Assembly (NCBI GenBank): GCA_017635095.1 | Contig: JAGBMA010000083.1 | Span: 1-64,000, forward strand | From: Ruminiclostridium sp. | GTDB lineage: Bacteria > Bacillota > Clostridia > Oscillospirales > Ruminococcaceae | Length of the DNA: 64,000 nt | Reading direction: 5' to 3' | Shown: in pieces, positions 15,539 through 24,550 of the stretch | How positions within the stretch are numbered: position 1 is the first letter of the stretch | How the letters are laid out: every line of letters starts with the position of its first letter | Program-made: the position numbers and the translations under genes | The notes under the pieces: generated by a model | Database searches by the model: none | What the model saw: only the letters and a program-made list of their open reading frames with translations | What the model was told of the DNA's origin: nothing

Positions 15539-16276
15539 TCAATCTATATTGATAGAAAGAGGAACTCTTTCACCGAGTATTCTTCTTGAAATAGAATCGT
15601 AAGCCTTGAAGCCTGCGCTGCCCTTGGGGAGAGGCTTACCCTTCGAGCCGCAGACTCTGATCTCGCTGTCCTCGGGGACAACGCCTATAAGCGGGATACC
15701 GACGGTATCCATTACTTCGTCGAGGTCATAGAGTATCTCTTCGTCCTTGAACTTCACGGGCACCTTGTTTATGATAAGTCTCTGATTAACGCAGTTCTTC
15801 ACATAGAGGAAGTCCGAGAGCATAGCGCCGTCTCTTACACAGACCGTATCGGGCGTAGTTACCATAAGAATGAGGTCTGCAGCCTTGATAACGCTGAAGA
15901 CTGAGCTTCCGATACCTGCGGTATCCATGATGATGTAATCGAAGTATTCTCTCATTTCCTCGCACACACCGATGACCTTTTCCGGGTTGATCTCGATGAA
16001 CGGGTTCTTTGTGGCACAGACAAGAGAGAGGTTCTCGCTTCTTTCCACCTTGGTCGTAGCGTTCATTATATCTATCTTGCCTTCAAGGTATTCACCGATA
16101 TCGTGTCTTACATTACCGTTTATACCAAGGATAATATCCTGACATCTGAGTCCGAAGTCAAGCTCAACGATCAGGGTCTTTTTCCCCTGATATGCAAGAC
16201 AGGAAGCTATATTTGCAGAAGTTGTTGACTTACCCGTACCGCCCTTACCTGCGGTTACAGCGATTATCTGTGACAT
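15539..16276 (-). CDS. minD: MinD-like septum-site ATPase lacking the C-terminal membrane helix
   Basis: This 245-residue protein has the deviant Walker A box GKGGTGKST (residues ~9-17), the MinD-type VELDFGLRCQDIILG segment near 38, and the DTAGIG switch near 115. MinD ATPases bind membranes and position the division septum with MinC, and with MinE or DivIVA. The protein ends SISRRILGERVPLSINID, just where homologues continue into an amphipathic membrane-targeting helix, so that helix appears missing. No minC or minE gene occurs in the block, which otherwise has the common mreBCD-pbp2-min order. It may act as a soluble MinD-like regulator instead. The ATG is well placed after GGAGGAAAG. Confidence 0.8.
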   Translation of the reverse strand: MSQIIAVTAGKGGTGKSTTSANIASCLAYQGKKTLIVELDFGLRCQDIILGINGNVRHDIGEYLEGKIDIMNATTKVERSENLSLVCATKNPFIEINPEKVIGVCEEMREYFDYIIMDTAGIGSSVFSVIKAADLILMVTTPDTVCVRDGAMLSDFLYVKNCVNQRLIINKVPVKFKDEEILYDLDEVMDTVGIPLIGVVPEDSEIRVCGSKGKPLPKGSAGFKAYDSISRRILGERVPLSINID

Positions 16277-16368
16277 AGAACTTTCCTCCTGTTGTCTGTC
16301 ATAATTAAATGAACATACTCATACATATTAGCATATTTATATTGTATCACACTTTTGCCAATTTTTAA

Positions 16369-16429
16369 AGACCTTTTTTCGTTTTGTAATCATTTTCGTG
16401 AAAACTGCAACGAAAAAAGGTCTGTTTTT
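16369..16429. terminator. Terminator between pbp2 and minD
   Basis: AGACCTTTTTTCG...CGAAAAAAGGTCT forms a 13-bp stem. A T-tract (GTTTTTT) follows on the plus side and TTAAAAATT on the minus side. It likely limits read-through from pbp2 into minD. Confidence 0.6.
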
Positions 16430-16464
16430 TATGCATTTATAACAATAACATACCCACAAGGGTG

Positions 16465-18504
16465 TTATTTTCTCTTCCACGGGCTTATGATGATCCCGTT
16501 TTCGTCCATATCCGGCTCATAATTGTGGTAAACGAAGCAGTCGATGATGTTTCTTACCATATAGCGCGAGTACTCGCCGTTCTCAAGCACCACTCCGAAA
16601 GCTATCTGCGGATCTTCCGCGGGATAATAGCCCATGACGGTGGAATTGTACGTTCCCGCCGAGTCAGCCTCGGGAGTTCCCGTCTTGATGGCTACGCTGT
16701 AGGGCAGCCCGTCGAAATTCCACTGTGCCGAGCTTGTGGGCCAGTTCACAAGCGTAGATACCGCGATCATTCCCTCGCGTACTATTGCAAAAGCGTCGTT
16801 CTTGTCCTCGATCACAGCTGCGACCTGGGGCTCGGTCTTATAAAGCATCTCGCTCATGTCGTAATCCCACACAGAATCCACGACATACGGCTTATAGCGA
16901 ACACCATTGTTCGCAAGCGTTATAGCCTGCACCGCAAGATGCACCGGCGTAACGAGGGTGTCCATCTGACCTATTGCCGCCTGCAGGGTATTTCCGTCGT
17001 CCCACGGCTCTCCGCGGAGCTTCTCGTAAAGATCAGGGCTGGACATCTGCCCCGGCAGCCCGCCTATCTCAAGTCCCAGATCCGTGCCGTAGCCGAACTT
17101 CGTTGCGAAGTCGTACAGCTCGTCTATGCCGAGCCTGCGGCCGAGATCATAGAAGAATATATTGCAGGACCATTTCAGGCAATTCACCACGTCGTACCCG
17201 TAATGATAGCCGGTGCATTTCGGCTGGTAATCCGAGTAAAACGTATATTTGCCGGTGCAGATGCACTTTGAGCTCCTGTCGATGTAGCCTGTGATGAGCC
17301 CGTCCGCAGCCGTTATGGTCTTGAACGCGGAACCCGGCCGATATACGCCGTTGGTACAGCGGTTGAACATCGGGCTTCCCTCTAATGCCATTACCGAAGC
17401 GTAATCCTCGACCGACTGTTTCAGATCATAGGTCGGGTATGTTGCCATTCCGAGCACCGCGCCTGTCTTCGCGTTGAGCACCACCACGGCTCCCGCATCA
17501 CAGTCCTGACCCCTGTCTGCCGTATTGTTGAGCCAGTTTATATGGTTCGCGAGTATCTCCTGGAGGGTATTCTGTTCTTTTGCATTTATCGTGAGCTTTA
17601 CGCTGTTACCGGCGACGACTTCCTTTGTTATCATGTCCGACAGCGCTACGCCCTTTGAGCTGCGGACAATGGTACGCTCACCGTTCGTTCCGCGGAGAAC
17701 GCTTTCCATTGCACTCTCGATACCGTACTTGCCGATAGTATCGTTGTAGCTGTAGCCGTCGCTTTTCAGATCGGCATACTCTTCCGGCGAGATGTAACCT
17801 ACCGAGCCGAGAACGTGGGGAGCAACCGAAGTCACGACGTAATCTCTTGCGCTCTCCTCCACCACATCGACTCCGGGCATCTTTACCCCGAGCTCCTTTA
17901 TCATTATCACCGTATCGACGGAAACTTCGTCCGCAAGTGTGAACCGGTTCTCGTATGAGAAGTCCTTTTTCTCCATCTCATACCGCACTCCGCCTATAAG
18001 GCGCACCTGTTCCGGGGTAAGTCCCACGGTATCTATGTTGTATTTTTTTGCAAGGGCGGAGATGCAGTTATCCACTGTGGCGGCGGGGTTTACTATGACA
18101 CGCTCCTTGAACGCGAGAAGCTCGTCTCCGTCGGGTATGGTGAACTCAAAGGGCCGGGTGTATGTTATCGGGACGCTGTCGTTCCATTTCTCGCCCTTCT
18201 GCTGCAGCACGCCTACCGCCTTTAATATGATCTCGTTCTGTGACCGGACCGGCAGGAACGCTTTCTGGAGGATCACCTTGTACACGGGTCTGTTTGTGGT
18301 CATGACCATACCCGTGCTGTCAAAGATCTGACCGCGGGTCGCGATCATCTCCTGTGTTGCGGTATAGTTTACCTCGGTCTGGGAAAGATACTGTTCACCC
18401 TCAACTATCTGTAGGCTTATGAGCCGGACGATGCAGAGGAAAAGAAACACAAATATCAGCAGCACAAGAAAGATCCTGCGGATAATAATAGATATACCGT
18501 TCAC
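16465..18504 (-). CDS. mrdA: Penicillin-binding protein 2 (class B transpeptidase)
   Basis: This 679-residue enzyme is a peptidoglycan D,D-transpeptidase of the elongation machinery. One N-terminal membrane anchor (residues ~8-28) is followed by a dimerisation domain with ATRGQIFDSTG near 55 and a transpeptidase domain from about 290. The catalytic motifs are all visible: SAFK in YRPGSAFKT, SCN in KWSCNIFF, and KTGT in AIKTGTPEAD. The start is GTG, overlapping the mreD stop by 4 nt (GTGA), with GAGG upstream. Its place directly after mreBCD indicates the rod/elongation PBP2 rather than the septal enzyme. A terminator follows at 16369. Confidence 0.93.
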   Translation of the reverse strand: MNGISIIIRRIFLVLLIFVFLFLCIVRLISLQIVEGEQYLSQTEVNYTATQEMIATRGQIFDSTGMVMTTNRPVYKVILQKAFLPVRSQNEIILKAVGVLQQKGEKWNDSVPITYTRPFEFTIPDGDELLAFKERVIVNPAATVDNCISALAKKYNIDTVGLTPEQVRLIGGVRYEMEKKDFSYENRFTLADEVSVDTVIMIKELGVKMPGVDVVEESARDYVVTSVAPHVLGSVGYISPEEYADLKSDGYSYNDTIGKYGIESAMESVLRGTNGERTIVRSSKGVALSDMITKEVVAGNSVKLTINAKEQNTLQEILANHINWLNNTADRGQDCDAGAVVVLNAKTGAVLGMATYPTYDLKQSVEDYASVMALEGSPMFNRCTNGVYRPGSAFKTITAADGLITGYIDRSSKCICTGKYTFYSDYQPKCTGYHYGYDVVNCLKWSCNIFFYDLGRRLGIDELYDFATKFGYGTDLGLEIGGLPGQMSSPDLYEKLRGEPWDDGNTLQAAIGQMDTLVTPVHLAVQAITLANNGVRYKPYVVDSVWDYDMSEMLYKTEPQVAAVIEDKNDAFAIVREGMIAVSTLVNWPTSSAQWNFDGLPYSVAIKTGTPEADSAGTYNSTVMGYYPAEDPQIAFGVVLENGEYSRYMVRNIIDCFVYHNYEPDMDENGIIISPWKRK

Positions 18505-19091
18505 TCTTCCTCACCCTGCTCTCCGGAATCATCATCAAAGTACACAACGCTGACTTCATCGCCCGAAAGCCTGTTCTCGATCATACGGACGAGAAAGTAC
18601 ACCGCCGGCGACACGATCACGGTCGCTGCCGCGGACGGTATTATCGACGCAGTCAGTATCACCTCGCCCTTGGGCACGTTCCATATCAGTATATTGAACA
18701 GATAGTCCATAGAAAACTCGGTGAGAACTGCCGCAAGTCCGATCAGAATAAAGTTTATCAGATTTACGCGTATAAGATTGCGCACAAGAAGCGCCGACGC
18801 AACACACACCGCCATGAGCCAGACGGCGCTGAACCCGAAGACGAAATTGCAGGCTATATCGGTCATAAACCCGCAGAACAGTGCGAAAATGCAGGAAGAC
18901 AATTCGTCCTCAAACATGGACACCGCAACACACAGCGGTATAAGAAGCACAGGCTGCCATGCGCCGAAAATACCCGCGCGCATAAGCACATAAAAGAACA
19001 ACAGCAGCACCGTGAATATCGCCCATTTTGCTGCGCGGAACCGCTTTTCCGTGCGCGAAAGTTCATCACGTCCCGAAATATTGTATCTCAT
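18501..19091 (-). CDS. mreD: Rod shape-determining protein MreD
   Basis: This 196-residue inner-membrane protein has about five hydrophobic segments, family-typical size, and the FALFCGFMTDIACNFVFGFSA segment seen in MreD proteins. MreD links MreC and MreB to the elongation PBP and RodA. A cytoplasmic start rich in basic residues and an acidic tail (DDDSGEQGEEE) flank the membrane part. The start overlaps the mreC stop (ATGA) and the stop overlaps the pbp2 start, so the three are translationally coupled. Confidence 0.88.
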   Translation of the reverse strand: MRYNISGRDELSRTEKRFRAAKWAIFTVLLLFFYVLMRAGIFGAWQPVLLIPLCVAVSMFEDELSSCIFALFCGFMTDIACNFVFGFSAVWLMAVCVASALLVRNLIRVNLINFILIGLAAVLTEFSMDYLFNILIWNVPKGEVILTASIIPSAAATVIVSPAVYFLVRMIENRLSGDEVSVVYFDDDSGEQGEEE

Positions 19092-19933
19092 CAGTCGTCC
19101 TGCCCCTCGAAGCCTGTGACCACGAAGACCTGCGTGATCCTGAAAACGTCCTCCGACGGATCTAACACGGCGTGTTTGGTAAGCCCGTTTGAATCACTGA
19201 AAACGCTCCTTACCGTGCCGAACATTATATCCTCGGGGAAGACCGAACTTCCCGATGTCATTACGATATCGCCCTCTTTTATGTCGCTGCTCTTCGAGAC
19301 AAAACTCATTATGCAGTATCCCGCTGCCGCATATTCCGCGTCGTTCTCTGTTATACCCACGGATTTGGTGCGGGTAGTCACAAGCCCGACGTTCACATCG
19401 GGAGAGAGCACCGTTTTCACTACCGCGTAATGATCCGAAAGCTCACCTATCATGCCCACAAGACCCACCGAAGTGAACACGGGGTCGTAAAGCTCTATAC
19501 CGTCTGCCCTGCCGCGGTCAATGGTGAACCCGCCGTAGATGTCGCCGGCATTTCTTGCAGTCACATTGCAGGGGGGCGACCAAGTGTAATCCTTATGCTC
19601 CTCCGCTATGCCGAGAATGCTGCGGTAATGCTCGTTTTCGGCATCTGTGCGTTCTTTGTCCACGATCTGACCGTACATATCCGTAAGCATCTCGCGGAGC
19701 CGTTCATTTTCCTCGCGGTACTTGTTTGCATTCACGAGCGTATCTATGGTATCCGATGCCCAGTTGCTCACTGCGGATCCGGCAGTTACGAAGGGCTGAG
19801 CCACCGTTTCGAGCAGGCTTCGCGGGAATATTATATTGTCACCCGCCACCGCGGCGTATATCATAATGCCGAAAACAAGGGCGAAAATGCAGATTATCAC
19901 CTTGAATTTCCAGCTCTGAAAAAATTCCTTCAT
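19091..19933 (-). CDS. mreC: Rod shape-determining protein MreC
   Basis: This 280-residue protein has an N-terminal membrane anchor (residues ~10-30), a coiled-coil stretch around NKYREENERLREMLTDM (~70-105), and the extracytoplasmic beta-rich MreC domain with FTSVGLVGMIGEL and ITENDAEYAAAGYC. MreC forms a scaffold outside the membrane for the elongation PBPs and binds MreD and MreB. Length matches Gram-positive homologues. It follows mreB after 82 nt that include a terminator-like hairpin, so expression may be lower than that of mreB. Confidence 0.92.
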   Translation of the reverse strand: MKEFFQSWKFKVIICIFALVFGIMIYAAVAGDNIIFPRSLLETVAQPFVTAGSAVSNWASDTIDTLVNANKYREENERLREMLTDMYGQIVDKERTDAENEHYRSILGIAEEHKDYTWSPPCNVTARNAGDIYGGFTIDRGRADGIELYDPVFTSVGLVGMIGELSDHYAVVKTVLSPDVNVGLVTTRTKSVGITENDAEYAAAGYCIMSFVSKSSDIKEGDIVMTSGSSVFPEDIMFGTVRSVFSDSNGLTKHAVLDPSEDVFRITQVFVVTGFEGQDD

Positions 19934-19956
19934 ATCTCTCTTCCGTCAGAACCCGA

Positions 19957-19999
19957 AAAAAATCGAAAAGTGCTTTGAGGCAGCACGCACCAAAGCACT
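19957..19999 (-). terminator. Intrinsic (partial) terminator between mreB and mreC
   Basis: The minus strand reads AGTGCTTTG, a 13-nt loop, CAAAGCACT, then TTTTCGATTTTTTT. As mreCD-pbp2 show no other promoter, this probably attenuates rather than ends transcription. Confidence 0.7.
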
Positions 20000-20015
20000 G
20001 TTTGATCGGATATAC

Positions 20016-21035
20016 TCAGTATCTTGAATCATCGTCGCTGAGCACATCTACCAGCTTATCGATATTTTCGAGTACCTTTCCCGTGCCGTCCGCTACACAG
20101 TCAAGCGGTCTTTCCGCTACCTTTACGGGCATTCCCGTTTCTCTGTTTATGAGCTGGTCGAGCCCTTTGAGAAGCGCGCCGCCGCCTGCGAGCATGATTC
20201 CCTGGTCTATAATATCGGCGGAAAGCTCCGGCGGTGTCTTTTCGAGGGTCACCTTTATAGCCTCGATCACATGGCTCAGCGGTTCGGCAAGAGCCTCACG
20301 GATCTCTTCGCTTGTGATCGTGATATTTTCCGGCAGCCCGTTCAGCAGGTTTCTTCCCTTTATATCCATGACCGGCTCGTTATCCGAATACGGGAAAGCG
20401 GAGCCGATAGCGATCTTGATGTTTTCGGCGGTGCGCTCGCCTATGAGCAGGTTATAGCGCTTCTTGATGTAGTTTATTATCGAGTTGTCGAATTCGTCAC
20501 CTGCAACACGCACGGAACGTGATGTTACGATACCTCCGAGGGAGATCACGGCTACCTCGCTCGTTCCGCCGCCGATATCGACGATCATGCTTCCCGTAGG
20601 CTCTGCTACCGGGAGTCCCGCGCCTATTGCGGCCGCCATAGGTTCCTCGATTATAGAGACTCTCTTCGCTCCCGCGCTCTGCGCCGCTTCTTTTACCGCA
20701 CGTCTTTCAACAGCCGTTACGCCCGAGGGAATGCAGATTATAACACGGGTCTTGACGAACTTTCTGCCCTTAACTGCTTTGGAGATGAACTCCTGCAGCA
20801 TACTCGTGGTCATGTCGAAATCAGCTATAACGCCGTCTTTAAGCGGACGCACAGCGATTATCGAACCGGGCGTTCTTCCTATAACGTCCTTGGCTTCCTG
20901 ACCGACATATCTTACGCGTTCATATTTAACGTCAACTGCAACAACGCTCGGTTCGCGGATAATAATACCCTTTCCCCTCATATAGACCAGCGTGTTCGCA
21001 GTTCCGAGATCTATTCCGATATCTTTAGTGAACAT
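20016..21035 (-). CDS. mreB: Rod shape-determining actin homologue MreB
   Basis: This 339-residue actin-like ATPase polymerises under the membrane and guides cell-wall elongation. Phosphate-binding motifs are clear: [14 protein letters not shown] at the N-terminus, [13 protein letters not shown] near residue 160, and [11 protein letters not shown] near 288. I chose the ATG at 21035, which has GGAGGAG 3-8 nt before it. The frame is open to 21146, but that end overlaps the promoter -10 box. The promoter at 21111 drives it, and mreC, mreD and pbp2 follow. Confidence 0.95.
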   Translation of the reverse strand: MFTKDIGIDLGTANTLVYMRGKGIIIREPSVVAVDVKYERVRYVGQEAKDVIGRTPGSIIAVRPLKDGVIADFDMTTSMLQEFISKAVKGRKFVKTRVIICIPSGVTAVERRAVKEAAQSAGAKRVSIIEEPMAAAIGAGLPVAEPTGSMIVDIGGGTSEVAVISLGGIVTSRSVRVAGDEFDNSIINYIKKRYNLLIGERTAENIKIAIGSAFPYSDNEPVMDIKGRNLLNGLPENITITSEEIREALAEPLSHVIEAIKVTLEKTPPELSADIIDQGIMLAGGGALLKGLDQLINRETGMPVKVAERPLDCVADGTGKVLENIDKLVDVLSDDDSRY

Positions 21036-21110
21036 AACTCCTCCGAACGTTCCTTTTATCTTTTTATATGTGCGGGAGCCGGAACGGAAATGCTTTACCC
21101 CACAAATTAT

Positions 21111-21139
21111 ATTATAGCACGATTGGGGCTTTGTTACAA
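21111..21139 (-). promoter_or_regulatory. Sigma-A promoter of mreB
   Basis: On the minus strand TTGTAA (21134-21139), 17-nt spacer, TATAAT (21111-21116), about 75 nt before the mreB ATG. Confidence 0.75.
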
Positions 21140-21227
21140 CTTGCAAAAGCTCAAAATTTAACGGAAATATAAGGAATTTTTTTATTGAAATTACATATAC
21201 GCCCGTTTTATTACCGGTAAAGCCTGT

Positions 21228-21665
21228 TTATCGTCCTGTCGAGCCGAAGCCGCCGGAGCCGCGGACCGTTGTCTCAAGCTCATCTACGGGAATGAAATCC
21301 GGAATAATGACCGGCATGACCACCATCTGGGCGATGCGGTCACCGTCCTTTACTGTATAAGGCTCGTCTGAGTGATTTATAAGCGGGACTATTATCTCGC
21401 CGCGGTAATCGCTGTCAACAACGCCGACGCAGTTTGCAAGAGACACGCCGAACTTGCTGGAAACGGAGCTGCGCGGGAATATGAACGCGCCGCAGCCTCC
21501 GTAAGGAATGCCTATAGCGATCCCTGTGGGGATAAGCTTTCTCTCACCGGGCGCTATCACCACCTCTTCGGGAATACACGCGAAAAGGTCGGCTCCCGCA
21601 CTTCCGTCGGTTGCTCTGAAAGGCATTCTTGCACGGCCGTTAACTCTTTTGATATCAATATTCAT
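21228..21665 (-). CDS. dut: dUTP diphosphatase (trimeric dUTPase)
   Basis: This 145-residue enzyme hydrolyses dUTP to dUMP and pyrophosphate, keeping uracil out of DNA and feeding thymidylate synthesis. The five dUTPase motifs can be read in order: GSAGADL, FPRSSVSSKFG, CVGVVDSDYRGE (uracil pocket and catalytic Asp), GDRIAQMV, and the glycine-rich C-terminal arm RGSGGFGSTGR. AGGAG lies 8 nt before the ATG. It is the last gene of the run that starts with asp23, ending about 90 nt before the mreB promoter. Confidence 0.95.
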   Translation of the reverse strand: MNIDIKRVNGRARMPFRATDGSAGADLFACIPEEVVIAPGERKLIPTGIAIGIPYGGCGAFIFPRSSVSSKFGVSLANCVGVVDSDYRGEIIVPLINHSDEPYTVKDGDRIAQMVVMPVIIPDFIPVDELETTVRGSGGFGSTGR

Positions 21666-21666
21666 A

Positions 21667-22410
21667 TTATTCTACTCCTCTGTAATACAGTCCGCGTGTG
21701 AGCTTCCTGATGTCTGCCTTTTTATCACCGGCGTAAAGCTCTGCTATGTCCGTAACGTGCTGCTCCGTTGTGAAGCGGAGCACGGCGAAATCCGCGTCGA
21801 ATTCGTGCAGTCTTCCCGCCAGCATGAGCACATCGCTGTTAAGTATCTCCACGGTATTGTCCGAGCAGATCACGTCAAGCTCATTGCCCTTTCTGTCGGT
21901 TATGCGCTCGCCGCAGTTTTCCTTCCCGCAAGGCTTCCCGTTCCGTATGGGACAGCGCCGGGTGAGCATGAGCGGCAGATGACCGTAAGCGAGAAAGCCG
22001 GTCTTTATCGGCTTTTCAAGCGCATTGATCCTTTGGACGGTAAGCTCCGGCGACACGATCATATCCGATAGTCCGCATTCCGCAAAGAACTTCATCGACT
22101 CGCTGTTGGTGCAGTTCAGCCTGTTACCGCCGCAGACCGTGAACCCGCTGCGCTGCAGCAGCTCGATATGACCTACGGTATGGGCGAGGGCACGTTCAAA
22201 TCCCAGTTCTCTCAGCCTTTTCAGCTCACGTTCCGTCTTTTCTTCACAGTCCGCCAGGTACTCCGGCGGGAGCAGTATCACCCGCTCTTTTTCCGAAGAC
22301 GCGTTCTCCGCCAGCTTCATCGGTACATATACCGAACCGAACTCGCTGCAGCCAAGCACCTCCGCAAGCTGTCCGCGGGTATATACCCACGCCCTGAGTT
22401 CCATGCTCAT
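21667..22410 (-). CDS. Short U32 peptidase-family-like protein
   Basis: This 247-residue protein resembles the latter half of a U32 collagenase-like catalytic region. FLAYGHLPLMLTRRCPIRNG is followed by C-rich PCGKENCGERITDRKG, the pattern in which U32 proteins place four cysteines that may bind an Fe-S cluster. U32 members take part in protein or RNA modification. The protein is much shorter than common U32 proteins and lacks their C-terminal extensions. The start overlaps the recN stop (ATGA), and dut follows 1 nt after its stop, so it is embedded in the operon. A complete reading frame in a tight operon argues for a working short form rather than a remnant. Confidence 0.65.
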   Translation of the reverse strand: MSMELRAWVYTRGQLAEVLGCSEFGSVYVPMKLAENASSEKERVILLPPEYLADCEEKTERELKRLRELGFERALAHTVGHIELLQRSGFTVCGGNRLNCTNSESMKFFAECGLSDMIVSPELTVQRINALEKPIKTGFLAYGHLPLMLTRRCPIRNGKPCGKENCGERITDRKGNELDVICSDNTVEILNSDVLMLAGRLHEFDADFAVLRFTTEQHVTDIAELYAGDKKADIRKLTRGLYYRGVE

Positions 22411-24077
22411 TCCGCGTTCTCCTCGTCTCTGCGCTTTATAAGCTCCTCCGCGCTGTGCAGAGAAGCCTCGCTGCTGTCGCCGGAGATGAGCCGCGCCACC
22501 TCGCTCACCTTTCCCTCATATCCGAGCTGTGAGACCGTCGTGTATGTACGGATCTCATCAGTGTTCTTCTGTATAAGGAGGTGGTTATCGGAAAGTGCCG
22601 CTATCTGGGCAAGATGCGTAACACATAGCACCTGACGCTTTCCGGCGATATCTGAAAGCTTTCTGCCGACTTTCCGGGCGGCGCGTCCGCTTATTCCCGT
22701 GTCGATCTCATCGAATATCATTGTGGGCGTATCGTCGTTCTCCGCGCACACGCTCTTTATTGCGAGCATGATACGCGAGAGCTCACCGCCGGAAGCCGCT
22801 TTTGCGATCGGTTTAAGGTCTTCGCCCTTGTTTACCGAGATCATGAGCTCGACGTTGTCCATTCCGTTCACGGTGATCTTTCCCTGAGTTATATCAAAAT
22901 GCAGTCTCACGTCCGGCATGTCAAGAAACCTGAGCTGTTCGGTTATCGCCTCGGTAAGCTTTTCGGCAGCCTTTTTTCTCAGCTCGGAAAGCTCGTTTGC
23001 GGCAGCCTTCACCTCTTCCGCAGCCTTATGTCTCTGCTCATTCAGCTCCGCGAGGGTGTTGTCACATTCGGACAGTTCCGCCAGTTCCTTTTTCCATTCC
23101 CCGCAGAGGTCGAGTATCTCGTCTGTTTCAAGAGAATACCTGCGTTTGAGCCAGAGTATCCCGCTCATCTTCTCCTCAAGCGCCTGCAGGCTCCCGCCTT
23201 CGTCCTCGTCCGGGAGAAGTCCGCTAACATCTGCGCTTATGTCACGGAGTTCCACTGTTAGCGCGGACAGACGCTCGGCAAGCTCACCGCACTCAGGCAC
23301 ATACTTCGTGATACCGCTCAGGAGCTTTGCCGCGGTCTCAGCCATATCCGCGGCACCACGGTCGCTGTCGTCGCCGCTGATGTTTGCGGCTGCACCGGAA
23401 AGAGATGAAGCGATCTCTTCGAGGTTGCGCGCGCGGGCAAGCTTTTCCGAGATCACGGCTTCGTCTCCCTTTTTCAGCCCGAGCTTCTCCACTTCCGCTA
23501 TGTCAGCATTAAGCTTTTCGATGCGCTCGTCCTTTTCGGTGTTCTCGGCTTCAAGCTGCTTTATCCTGCGGGTAAGGGAGGAAAAACTCCTGAACAGCGC
23601 GGCGTATTCCGCGAGCTTTTCCCCGAGCCCTGCAAAACCGTCGATAAGATCGCGCTGGTTTGCGTTATCGGTGAGTATGCGGCTGTCCTGCTGTCCGTGA
23701 ATGTCGATAAGTCCGGAGGTTATCTCTTTCAGCAGGGCGGCTGTAGCGGGGGCGCCGTTTATGCGGACCTGACCCTTGCCGTCTGCCGATATATCGCGTT
23801 TTATAAGAAGCTCGCCGTCTGTCTCGTAGCCGTTTTCCGCAAGCTTCTCCGCAACACGGGGCGGAATGCTGTCGAACACGGCGGATACTGCCGCACGACT
23901 CGTTCCGGTACGGATAAGATCCTTGTGTGCCCGTCCGCCGAGCACCGCGTTTATCGCACCTATGAGAATGCTCTTGCCCGCGCCGGTCTCACCCGAAAAC
24001 ACGTTGAAGCCCTCGGTAAACTCTATGTCAGCCTTTTCTATGACTGCCAGATTTTCAATATACAGTTCCTTTAACAT
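22407..24077 (-). CDS. recN: DNA repair protein RecN
   Basis: This 556-residue SMC-like ATPase acts early in double-strand break repair. The Walker A box GETGAGKSILIG is at residues ~29-40. Two long coiled coils (~150-330) flank the centre, and the ABC signature SGGELSRIMLAI and Walker B TMIFDEIDTGISG lie near 430-470. Length is normal. It follows argR by 13 nt, a pairing widely seen in Firmicutes, and overlaps the next gene by 4 nt. AGAGG precedes the ATG. Confidence 0.95.
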   Translation of the reverse strand: MLKELYIENLAVIEKADIEFTEGFNVFSGETGAGKSILIGAINAVLGGRAHKDLIRTGTSRAAVSAVFDSIPPRVAEKLAENGYETDGELLIKRDISADGKGQVRINGAPATAALLKEITSGLIDIHGQQDSRILTDNANQRDLIDGFAGLGEKLAEYAALFRSFSSLTRRIKQLEAENTEKDERIEKLNADIAEVEKLGLKKGDEAVISEKLARARNLEEIASSLSGAAANISGDDSDRGAADMAETAAKLLSGITKYVPECGELAERLSALTVELRDISADVSGLLPDEDEGGSLQALEEKMSGILWLKRRYSLETDEILDLCGEWKKELAELSECDNTLAELNEQRHKAAEEVKAAANELSELRKKAAEKLTEAITEQLRFLDMPDVRLHFDITQGKITVNGMDNVELMISVNKGEDLKPIAKAASGGELSRIMLAIKSVCAENDDTPTMIFDEIDTGISGRAARKVGRKLSDIAGKRQVLCVTHLAQIAALSDNHLLIQKNTDEIRTYTTVSQLGYEGKVSEVARLISGDSSEASLHSAEELIKRRDEENAE

Positions 24078-24090
24078 TCCAGACCTCTGC

Positions 24091-24528
24091 CTATATCATA
24101 CCTTTTAGCACTGCGGCAAGCTTTTTCGCGTCATTCTCCGTCCTTACGAGAATGAATATCGTATCGTCACCCGAAATCGTTCCTACGACACTCTCCATGT
24201 TCATAAGATCGAACGTTGCGCAGGCTGCGTTCGCAAGTCCCGAATGGCACTTTACGCAGACGATGTTCCCTGCGCAGTCGATACGCGTCACCGACTGGCT
24301 GAAAATATTCTCGAAGTGGCGCTTGTTGGCTGTACGCGCCCGCATATAGCAGCTCACGCCGTTATCCGACAGCGCCTTTTCGAGTGCAAGCTCATTTATA
24401 TCGCGGGACACCGTAGCCTGTGTGACATTATAGCCCCGCTCATTGAGCATTTTACGGAGCATATCCTGATTTTCGATCTCGTATTTCGAGATGAGCTCAA
24501 GGATCTCTGCGTGTCTTTGTCTTTTCAT
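24091..24528 (-). CDS. argR: Arginine repressor ArgR/AhrC
   Basis: This 145-residue transcription regulator senses L-arginine and controls its synthesis and breakdown. The N-terminal winged helix (residues 1-70) contains RGYNVTQATVSRDINELAL. The C-terminal oligomerisation and arginine-binding domain contains ANAACATFDLMNMESVVGTISGDDTI, with the paired Asp that binds arginine. GGAG lies 5 nt before the ATG. No arginine genes occur in this window. Its place between nadK and recN is the usual Clostridia arrangement. Confidence 0.95.
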   Translation of the reverse strand: MKRQRHAEILELISKYEIENQDMLRKMLNERGYNVTQATVSRDINELALEKALSDNGVSCYMRARTANKRHFENIFSQSVTRIDCAGNIVCVKCHSGLANAACATFDLMNMESVVGTISGDDTIFILVRTENDAKKLAAVLKGMI

Positions 24529-24550
24529 CTGTTCTCCAATATTATCCGCA

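Noticed and set aside
16462..17271. 269-codon open frame on the + strand
   Set aside because: It is antisense to the PBP2 transpeptidase domain, where the SAFK, SCN and KTGT motifs fix the coding strand.
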